This document shows positions 8,851-15,331 of a stretch of DNA of 44,112 nucleotides, piece after piece; positions within the stretch are counted from its first letter, which is position 1, and each line of letters begins with the position of its first letter. Origin of the DNA: Aureimonas pseudogalii. GTDB taxonomy: Bacteria > Pseudomonadota > Alphaproteobacteria > Rhizobiales > Rhizobiaceae. The position numbers and the translations under genes are program-made. The stretch lies in NCBI RefSeq assembly GCF_014196835.1, contig NZ_JACIEK010000022.1, positions 1-44,112 on the forward strand. Reading direction: 5' to 3'. The notes under the pieces are model-generated. The model was not told the DNA's origin. It made no database searches and saw only the letters and a list, made by a program, of their open reading frames with translations.

Positions 8851-9515
8851 TGGCCGCGATCCCCGCCGCGCCCTATCCCTTCGCGCTCGATCCGGAAACC
8901 GTCGCGCTGATCGTCATCGACATGCAACGCGATTTCCTGGAGCACGGCGGCTTCGGGGCAAGTCTCGGCAACGACGTGACGCGCCTCCAGGCGATCGTGC
9001 CCGCCACCGCGCGGCTGATCCGAGGCTTTCGCGCCGCCGGCCGGCCGGTGATCCACACGCGCGAGTGCCACGCGCCCGACCTTTCGGACTGCTCGCCCGC
9101 CAAGCTCGCCCGCGGCAAGCCCGGCCTTCGCATCGGCGACGCCGGCGCCATGGGGCGCATTCTCGTCAAGGGCGAGCCGGGCGCGGAGATCGTGGCCGCG
9201 CTCTTTCCCGAGCCGGGCGAGACGGTGATCGACAAGCCCGGCAAGGGGGCCTTCTACGCGACCGAGTTGGGCGACGTGCTGGCGAGGGCCGGCATCACGC
9301 AACTCGTCTTTGCCGGCGTCACGACGGAGGTCTGCGTGCAGACGACGATGCGCGAGGCCAACGACCGCGGCTTCGAATGCCTCCTCGCGGAGGACGCGAC
9401 CGAGAGCTACTTCCCCGAATTCAAGCGGGCCGCGATCGAGATGATCACGGCGCAGGGCGCGATCGTCGGTTGGGCCACGCCCGTCGATGCGGTGCTGGAA
9501 GGGCTCGCGGCATGA
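8850..9515 (+). CDS. Second BiuH-like cysteine hydrolase (candidate triuret hydrolase)
   Basis: A 221-residue isochorismatase-like hydrolase paralogous to the BiuH encoded just upstream. The triad is intact: D24 (VIDMQRDF), K129 ([10 protein letters not shown]) and C162 (TTEVCVQTT), and the segment [13 protein letters not shown] is nearly identical in the two proteins. It lacks the BiuH-specific [13 protein letters not shown] and ANKRWR blocks, having [17 protein letters not shown] instead, so its substrate pocket must differ. Family knowledge: the triuret hydrolase TrtA is a BiuH homologue that makes carboxybiuret (hence biuret) from triuret and is found with BiuH and AtzF. I infer a TrtA-like or other ureide role; RutB-like ureidoacrylate hydrolysis is an alternative. 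Confidence 0.75.
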   Translation: MAAIPAAPYPFALDPETVALIVIDMQRDFLEHGGFGASLGNDVTRLQAIVPATARLIRGFRAAGRPVIHTRECHAPDLSDCSPAKLARGKPGLRIGDAGAMGRILVKGEPGAEIVAALFPEPGETVIDKPGKGAFYATELGDVLARAGITQLVFAGVTTEVCVQTTMREANDRGFECLLAEDATESYFPEFKRAAIEMITAQGAIVGWATPVDAVLEGLAA

Positions 9516-9871
9516 GCGCGGAGACGACGCTTCGGTTCCCCGGCCTTCTCGCCCATGCCCACGAGACGGCGGACTACGAGCCCTTCAAGCCGGGCGTCGA
9601 GATCTGCCACCTGAAGCGCGCCGAGAACGGCGCAGGGCCGGGGCTTGCGCTCCTGCGCTATAAGCCGGGTGCGCGCGTGCCGCTGCACGAGCATGTCGGG
9701 CTGGAGACGATCTGCGTCCTCGCCGGCAGCCAGAGCGACGAGGCCGGCACCTACCGCGCGGGCGACGTCGTGGTGAACCGTCCCGGCAGTCGCCACCGCG
9801 TCTGGTCGGACGAGGGCTGCACCATCCTCATCTCCTGGGCCGAGCCGGTCCGAATCCTCGAAGACGACTGA
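9512..9871 (+). CDS. Small cupin-domain protein
   Basis: A 119-residue single-domain cupin of the ChrR-like type. The first cupin motif [17 protein letters not shown] gives H59, H61 and E65, and the second motif RPGSRHRVW gives H95, so a complete three-His/one-Glu metal site is present. There is no DNA-binding or anti-sigma domain. Its start overlaps the stop of the second cysteine hydrolase (ATGA), and AtzF begins nine bases after it, so it is made together with these enzymes. Its role is unknown: it could be a small metal-dependent enzyme for a side product, or a binding/sensor protein. Function should be treated as undetermined. Confidence 0.8.
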   Translation: MSAETTLRFPGLLAHAHETADYEPFKPGVEICHLKRAENGAGPGLALLRYKPGARVPLHEHVGLETICVLAGSQSDEAGTYRAGDVVVNRPGSRHRVWSDEGCTILISWAEPVRILEDD

Positions 9872-9880
9872 GCCCACCCC

Positions 9881-11680
9881 ATGACCGAGCTTCCCATCGT
9901 TCTCGATTTCGCGCGCCTGCGCGCAGCCTTCGCCGCCGGCGTGACGCCCGTCGATCTCGTGACGGCCCTTCTTCCCCGCCTCGACGCCGCCGATCCCGCC
10001 GTCTTCATCGCGACGATGCCGGCCGACGCGCTTCTGGCGGCGGCGCGCGAGCTGACGGCGCGGGCACCCGAGCCGAACTCGCTTCCGCTCTGGGGCCTGC
10101 CCTTCGCGGTGAAGGACAATATCGACGTCGCCGGCCTTCCCACCACCGCCGCCTGTCCCGCCTTCGCCTACGAGCCGGCAGAGGATGCGACCGTCGTCGC
10201 ACGGCTGAAGGCGGCGGGCGCGCTCGTCGTCGGCAAGACCAATCTCGACCAGTTCGCGACCGGCCTCAACGGCACCCGCTCGCCGCATGGCGCGCCACGC
10301 TGCGTCTTCGACGCCGACTACGTGTCCGGCGGTTCCTCCTCCGGCTCCGGCGTCGCGGTCGCCGCCGGCCTCGCCGCCTTCGCGCTCGGCACGGACACGG
10401 CGGGATCGGGCCGCGTGCCCGCCGCCTTCAACAACATCGTCGGCATCAAGCCATCGCCGGGCCGCGTGTCCACCTCGGGCGTCGTGCCGGCCTGCCGCTC
10501 GATCGACGTCGTCACCGTCTTCGCCACATCGGTCGCCGATGGGCTGGAGGCCCGGCGCGTCATGGACGGGTTCGACGACGCCGACGCCTATTCGCGGGCT
10601 CCCGCAACGGTCGCCCTTCCCGCATCGCTCCGCCTCGGCGTTCCCGCCCCGGAGGAGCGCGAGTTCTTCGGCAATGCCGCCTATGCCGCGCTCTACGAGG
10701 CCGCCGTCGCCCGCGCCCAAAGCCTCGGCGCGGAGATCGTGCCCTTCGACTACCGGCCCTTCCGCGAGGCGGCGGCGCTTCTCTACGAGGGGCCCTGGGT
10801 CGCCGAGCGGTTGCATGCCGTGACGCCCTTCATCGACGCCCATGCGGCCGACATGGACCCGGTCGTGCGCGGCATCGTCGAGGGGGCCCGCGGCATGACG
10901 GCGGTCGACGCCTTCGAGGGCCAGTATCGCCTCGCCGCCTTCCGCCGCGCGGCGGATGCCGAATGGGCGAAGGTCGACGCGCTCATCCTGCCGACCTCGC
11001 CCGACATCCAGACGGTGGAGGCCATGCGCGTCGATCCCGTGGCGCTCAACGCCCGCTTCGGCCGCTTCACCAATTTCGCGAACTTCTTCGGCTGCGCCGC
11101 CATCGCCGTTCCCGCGGGCTTCACGCAAGGCGGGCTTCCCTTCGGCGTCCAGCTCGTCGCGCCGCAGGACACCGACGAGGCGCTCGGCGCCTTCGCGAGC
11201 GCGCTACACGCCGCGGCGGGAACCGGGGCCGGGCTCGACCGGAACCTCGTGCTTGCCCCCGTCGCGGCCATGCAAGAGGACCGCATCCTCGTCACCGTCG
11301 TCGGCGCGCACCTCACCGGCATGCCGCTGAACGGCGAGCTGACGGAGCTCGGCGGGCGCCTCGTGCGCGAGGGCCGGACCGCCCCCTTCTACCGGCTCTA
11401 CGCCCTTCCCGGCACCGTGCCGGCCAAGCCCGGCCTCGTGCGCGATCCCGCCTTCGCCGGTCCCGGCATCGCCGTGGAGGTCTGGTCGCTCGATCCCGCC
11501 GGGTTCGGGCGCTTCGTCGCCGGCATCCCCCAGCCGCTCGGCATCGGCAAGCTGGCGCTCGACGACGGAAGCGAGGTCTCCGGCTTCGTCTGCGAGCCCT
11601 CGGCCATTCGAGGCGCGCTGGAGGTGACCGAGTTCGGCGGCTGGCGCGCCTACGTGGCCGCCCGGACGAAGGCCGCCTGA
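9881..11680 (+). CDS. atzF: Allophanate hydrolase AtzF
   Basis: A 599-residue amidase-signature enzyme that converts allophanate to two ammonia and two CO2, the last step of biuret, cyanurate and urea-amidolyase pathways. The Lys-Ser-Ser triad is visible at K78 (VKDNID), S152 (GGSSSGSG) and S176 (DTAGSGRVP), each offset by 13 from the Pseudomonas ADP enzyme (K91, S165, S189). The C-terminal 150 residues (from about 450, ILVTVVGAHLTGMPLN on) form the separate AtzF/DUR1,2-type C-terminal domain, so this is a full two-domain enzyme. No adjoining AtzE or AtzG is seen, which fits a biuret-fed pathway using BiuH. It is the last gene of the operon. Confidence 0.93.
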   Translation: MTELPIVLDFARLRAAFAAGVTPVDLVTALLPRLDAADPAVFIATMPADALLAAARELTARAPEPNSLPLWGLPFAVKDNIDVAGLPTTAACPAFAYEPAEDATVVARLKAAGALVVGKTNLDQFATGLNGTRSPHGAPRCVFDADYVSGGSSSGSGVAVAAGLAAFALGTDTAGSGRVPAAFNNIVGIKPSPGRVSTSGVVPACRSIDVVTVFATSVADGLEARRVMDGFDDADAYSRAPATVALPASLRLGVPAPEEREFFGNAAYAALYEAAVARAQSLGAEIVPFDYRPFREAAALLYEGPWVAERLHAVTPFIDAHAADMDPVVRGIVEGARGMTAVDAFEGQYRLAAFRRAADAEWAKVDALILPTSPDIQTVEAMRVDPVALNARFGRFTNFANFFGCAAIAVPAGFTQGGLPFGVQLVAPQDTDEALGAFASALHAAAGTGAGLDRNLVLAPVAAMQEDRILVTVVGAHLTGMPLNGELTELGGRLVREGRTAPFYRLYALPGTVPAKPGLVRDPAFAGPGIAVEVWSLDPAGFGRFVAGIPQPLGIGKLALDDGSEVSGFVCEPSAIRGALEVTEFGGWRAYVAARTKAA

Positions 11681-11747
11681 GAGGCGCAAACGCGCGCGTG
11701 TTCGAAACTCCCCGCATCCCGGCGTCACACAGCGGCGGCCGGCGGAA

Positions 11748-11769
11748 AGGCGGCTCCGTTTCGCCGCCT
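11748..11769 (+). terminator. Possible terminator hairpin after atzF
   Basis: An inverted repeat AGGCGGC / GCCGCCT (7-bp stem, 8-base loop) lies between the atzF stop and the GntR-family gene. There is no following T-run, so it is at best a weak or factor-assisted terminator. Confidence 0.35.
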
Positions 11770-11789
11770 CGTGCGCTAGAACCCTTCGC

Positions 11790-12539
11790 ATGACCCGCCG
11801 ACCGACCCCCTCCTCGCCCCCGACCAGGCGCACCTCGGCCGACATGCTGCGCGAGGTTCTCTCCGACCGGATCGTCCACGGCATCCTCCGGCCGGGCGAG
11901 CCGCTGGACGAGACGAGCCTGGCGCTCGAGTTCGGCGTCTCGCGCACGCCGATCCGCGAGGCGCTGCGGCAGTTGGAGACGATCGGGCTCGCCGCCTCGC
12001 GGCCGCATCGCGGCGCGATCGTCGCCAATCTCGCGCCGGAAGAACTGGCCGAGGCCTTCGTGGTGATGGCCGAACTGGAGGCGCTCTGCGCGCGGCTCTG
12101 CGCGGGCTCCATGACGACACCCCAAAAGCTGGCCCTCCAGGCGCTTCACGAGGCGGGTGCGGCCTTCGTCGCCGAGAACGACGTCGACGGGTTCCGCGCC
12201 CACAACGAGCGCTTCCACAATGCGATCTACCGGGGATCGGGCAACGGCTTCCTGGAGATGACGACGATCGGGGTCCGCCGCCGGCTCGCCCCGTTCCGCA
12301 AGATGCAGTTCGAGCTCGATCGGCGCATCGAGGGCTCGCAGGCCGAACATGGACGAATCGTGCAGGCCATCCTCGACGGCGACGAAGACGCCGGCGCCTC
12401 GACCATGCGCGACCACATCCTCATCGTCCGTGGCAAGGTCGAGGAGGTGGTCGCCCAGCCGGACGCCGGTCCGCGCCGCGGCGGACGGCGTTCCGAAATC
12501 CCGCCGGAGAATGGCGGGTCGGCGGCGGTCGGCGGCTGA
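11790..12539 (+). CDS. GntR-family transcriptional regulator (FadR subfamily, FCD domain)
   Basis: A 249-residue regulator. An N-terminal winged helix (residues about 18-80) contains the typical helix-turn-helix ALEFGVSRTPIREALRQLE. The remainder is an all-helical FCD ligand domain with metal-site candidates in the segments FRAHNERFHNAIY and AEHGRIVQAILDGD. The C-terminal tail is rich in Arg/Gly and looks dispensable. It lies 109 bases after atzF on the same strand, and it probably controls the biuret operon or the convergent DUF3830 gene in response to a pathway metabolite; this is inference from position. No FadR-type operator (TnGTnnnACnA) was obvious in the short upstream gap. Confidence 0.85.
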   Translation: MTRRPTPSSPPTRRTSADMLREVLSDRIVHGILRPGEPLDETSLALEFGVSRTPIREALRQLETIGLAASRPHRGAIVANLAPEELAEAFVVMAELEALCARLCAGSMTTPQKLALQALHEAGAAFVAENDVDGFRAHNERFHNAIYRGSGNGFLEMTTIGVRRRLAPFRKMQFELDRRIEGSQAEHGRIVQAILDGDEDAGASTMRDHILIVRGKVEEVVAQPDAGPRRGGRRSEIPPENGGSAAVGG

Positions 12540-12567
12540 CGAGAGTCCGGCGGCTCCCGAGCCGGCG

Positions 12568-12981
12568 TCAGGCAGCCTGGAACGAGATGGACTTGGCGCC
12601 GGTCTGGAGCGTGTCGCGGCCGATGGCGGACAGGCGATCGAGCCCGTCGGTGATGGTGATGAAATGGTTGCCGGCGAGCGGCCCGGCCTTCGAGGCGAAG
12701 GCGACGGGACCGTAGGCGATGAGGATCTCGGTCTCCGACACGCCGCCGGGATAGAGGATCACCTGGCCGACCGCCGGGTGGCTCGTGGCGTTCTCGTAGC
12801 CGAGGCCGAAATCGTGGGTTCCGAGCGGGATCCAGCAGGCTTCCCCGCTCCAGCGCACGTGGATGATGCGCTCGGCGTAGGGCATCACGGCTTCGAAGGC
12901 CGCGACGGTCTTCGGCGCGGCCTCGCGCTCGAAGCGGGCGGGAAAGCGCTGGCCGTCGATCTCGATGATGATGTCGTTCAT
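12568..12981 (-). CDS. DUF3830 family protein (cyclophilin-like fold)
   Basis: A 137-residue protein of the DUF3830 family, which adopts a cyclophilin-like barrel and has no established function. Family hallmarks seen here are AAPKTVAAFEAVMPY, a central block HVRWSGEACWIPLG and, near the middle, HPAVGQVILYPGG. It is encoded convergently to the GntR-family gene, with 28 bases between stops, and has its own promoter region to the right. A good Shine-Dalgarno (AAAGGA) precedes the ATG at 12981. Members often neighbour amide or pyrimidine-type catabolic genes, so a link with the amide operon is plausible but unproven. Confidence 0.8.
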   Translation of the reverse strand: MNDIIIEIDGQRFPARFEREAAPKTVAAFEAVMPYAERIIHVRWSGEACWIPLGTHDFGLGYENATSHPAVGQVILYPGGVSETEILIAYGPVAFASKAGPLAGNHFITITDGLDRLSAIGRDTLQTGAKSISFQAA

Positions 12982-13095
12982 GCCATAGGTCCTTTCGGGT
13001 CAGATGAGGTGGAGGGGCGACGCCGCGCGGACGGCGCTTGAGTTCCCAGGCGCTTCCAAGGATGCAGGAACCGAACGGGCGAAGGAGGAAACGCA

Positions 13096-13683
13096 ATGGA
13101 TCATACCGGGCATCCCATCACATCCGTCGCGATCTTCTGAGGCTCGAATGTCGGGGGCGACGCCAGCTATGCCGAGGGCGCGACGGCTCTCGGGCGCGCT
13201 CTGGCGGTGGCCGGGATCACGGTCGTCTATGGCGGCACCCACAAGGGTCTCATGGGTCATCTCGCCGACGCTGCGCTGGCGGAAGGCGGGCGCGTCCACG
13301 GCGTGATCACCCGTCGCCTGCATGATCGCGGCCACGGCCACGAGGGCCTCACCGATCTGGAGATCCTGCCGACGCTGCGCACGCGCAAGAAGCGGATGGC
13401 GGATCTCGCCGACGCCTTCGTCGCGCTGCCCGGCGGGATCGGAACGCTCGAGGAGTTCATGGAGGTCTGGACGATGAACCAGCTCGCCGAGATCGACAAG
13501 CCGGCCGGGCTTCTCGACACGCGCGGCTTCTTCCAGCCCTTCCTCGGCTTCATCGACCACATGGTCACGGAGAAGTTCCTGCCGCCGGCCCATCGCCATT
13601 CCATCGCGGTGGACGCCGATCCCGCCCGTCTGGTCGAGAAGCTCCGGACCTTCGTGCGGGTCGACGTGCCGAAATGGCTCTAG
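13096..13683 (+). pseudogene. LOG-family protein (TIGR00730) with an in-frame TGA at a conserved Cys codon
   Basis: The 196-codon frame encodes a typical LOG/YvdD protein, a family of cytokinin-riboside or nucleoside-5'-monophosphate phosphoribohydrolases. The conserved PGGIGTLEEFMEVWT motif (about 13429-13473) and the GGTHKGLMG block (about 13231-13257) are intact. The frame starts at ATG 13096 behind a strong GAAGGAGG, reads MDHTGHPITSVAIF, then meets TGA at 13138-13140 where relatives have Cys (F-C-G-S), and continues GSNVGGDASYAEG to the stop at 13683. A single C-to-A change explains the stop. An internal restart at the ATG of 13207 would lack the N-terminal Rossmann strand. Either a very recent nonsense mutation or a base error. 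Confidence 0.8.
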
Positions 13684-13742
13684 CGATGCGCACGACGCGG
13701 CCTCGGCGCTGACGGCGGCCGCGAGCCGCGAGGGATGCGTCC

Positions 13743-14300
13743 TCACGTTTCGCTGACCCCGGCTCTGCGCCTCGCGATCATCGCGACCGGGCCGCCGCCG
13801 TCGGGCCCCTGGTGCTCGGCACCGCCCGAGACGAAGAGTTCGGTCGTGCCGACGAGGCCCGCGAGCACGCCGCGGATGAAGGCGCGGGCATGGCGCGTCG
13901 CCGCGAGATCGCTGTCCTCGTCCATCGTGTGGCGGCGGCCGCGCACGAGGCCGGTCCGCGAGGCCTGCGCCTTGGCGAGCACCGCCACGACATCGGCCGA
14001 CGTGCCGACCCCGAGCCGCTCCATCAGCGCCCGCACGGGCGCGGCGTCGATGGCGTCGCGCATCACCGCGCGACCGATGGCCAGGGGGCCGCGCCAGCGC
14101 GGGCTCATGCCGAGAACCAGGATTTCGTGGCCCATCAGCTCGATCCCGGCCGAGGTGCTGGCGCGGGCCGAATAGAGGCTCATGTCGGTGCCGATCCGGC
14201 TCGCCTCGGGCACCTCGATTTCGCCGAGAGCACAGGCGACGCCGAGGGCGCTGGCGCCGCGCGAGAAGCTCGCGCTCGGCCGCCGGATGGTCGATGCCGG
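13743..14300 (-). pseudogene. atzD: Cyanuric acid amidohydrolase/barbiturase (AtzD family), N-terminally truncated
   Basis: About 185 codons of the ring-opening amidohydrolase family, which opens cyanuric acid (to carboxybiuret) or barbiturate. Visible family blocks are FSRGASALGVACALGEIE, SLYSARASTSAGIELMGHE, VLGMSPRWRGPLAIG, RGRRHTMDEDSDLAATRHAR and the C-terminal signature FVSGGAEHQGPDGGGPVA. The C-terminus is complete, but the frame closes at a TGA (complement of 14301-14303), and roughly the first half of the ~360-residue protein, including active-site residues of the first domain, is missing. It abuts a 5'-truncated LysR gene facing the other way. Cyanurate and barbiturate specificities cannot be told apart from this part, but proximity to BiuH and AtzF favours cyanurate. 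Confidence 0.85.
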
Positions 14301-14333
14301 TCAGGCGGCCGCCGGCGACGATCGTGCGGCCGA

Positions 14334-14673
14334 CCGTTCCTTTGGCTCGCGCCGGATCATCGACGACATCCTGTCCGTGAGTTCCTTCGACCTCTCGATC
14401 GAATTCGCATCGGATTCTTTCGAGATGCTGCGCAACCTCGCGCGTTCGGGCGAGGTCATCACCTTTCAGATCGAGGTCGGCTCGGAGGTTTCCTGGCTGG
14501 AGCCGGGCCTGATCTCGGTCCCCGTCGCCGACGCCGATCCGACCCATGGCCCGCTCGTTCTCGGCCACCTCCGGGGGCGCACCCTCCCCGTGGCCGCGGC
14601 GAAGTTCGTGGAACTGGTCGCCCAGCGCCTCGACGCCAGCCGCCACCTGCCGTCCATTCAGACCGAGACGTGA
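14334..14673 (+). pseudogene. LysR-type regulator, C-terminal fragment
   Basis: The final ~110 residues of a LysR-type regulator's effector domain, recognised from FASDSFEMLRNLARSGEVITFQI, PVADADPTHGPLVLGHL and the end block RTLPVAAAKFVELVAQRLD. The helix-turn-helix half is missing. It points away from the AtzD remnant, so the two broken 5' ends face each other with about 30 bases between. Known precedent: AtzR, a LysR regulator, is divergent from atzDEF in Pseudomonas sp. ADP. This fragment is probably the analogous regulator, cut by the same deletion that removed the start of atzD. Confidence 0.75.
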
Positions 14674-14793
14674 CACGTGACGGGTTCGCGCTCCGACCCT
14701 CCTCGAGGGCTCCATTGCCCCCGAACGCCGAGATGGCGGAACGGACATCGCAGTGCACCTTGAGCCAGTCGGTACCGACGTGGGTCCGCTACG

Positions 14794-15075
14794 CTGGCCG
14801 TCCAGCCGGGCGAGATCGACGACATCCTCGCCATCTCGCCGCCTGAGTGGCTGAAGTGGACGAAGGACGGCCGGCCGCAGAGCCTGGGCACGCGGACCGT
14901 GAAGCTACGCGGGCGCGAAGAGGCGGTGACGTTCCACGTCTTCGATCCCGGCCTTTCGAGGACGTCCAACACCGCGACCTTGCGTCCGTCTGGCGGAGCG
15001 AAGATGCACGGACTGCCGCCGTCGGGCAGGCGCCTGAGCGAAACCTCATGGCGAACAAACCGATGCCTCATCGCG
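14794..15075 (+). pseudogene. Frameshifted remnant of a small uncharacterised protein
   Basis: One frame gives a coherent stretch (LAVQPGEIDDILAISPPEWL, then RTVKLRGREEAVTFHVFDP). Around 14955 the coherent reading moves to another frame (EDVQHRDLASVWRSEDARTAA, ending near NKPMP). The two parts look like one small soluble protein broken by a single frameshift, with no clear start codon. I do not recognise a named family. From 15076 to the end of the ABC-F gene at 15332 nothing else is visible. Confidence 0.45.
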
Positions 15076-15331
15076 CCGAATCAACGTCAGCCAGTGTGGA
15101 GTTGACGGTCGCAAGCAGATCAGGTGGATCGCTCCCGGTCTCGGCATCAGGGTGCCCCGATGAGTTTGCGGTCCGCTAAACCCGAGCCAATGAGCCATCC
15201 ATCATGCAGGTTACCATGCGCGAGCCAGGAGTAGCCCGGCAGGGTCGACGACGAGCTCCGGGTTTTCTTCTCGCCGGCGACCTTGCTTGCCGCAGAGCGG
15301 CTGCGTCCTGAATCGTTTCGTGAGAGATCGG

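Noticed and set aside
13138-13140. TGA read as selenocysteine
   Set aside because: LOG proteins are not known selenoproteins; a single C-to-A change explains the stop more simply. I saw no obvious SECIS-like hairpin directly after it but could not fold the RNA.
13000-14748. Long minus-strand open frame with many Arg and Gly residues
   Set aside because: It is an antisense reading across the LOG, AtzD and LysR remnants; no family match and amino acid composition typical of GC-rich shadow frames.
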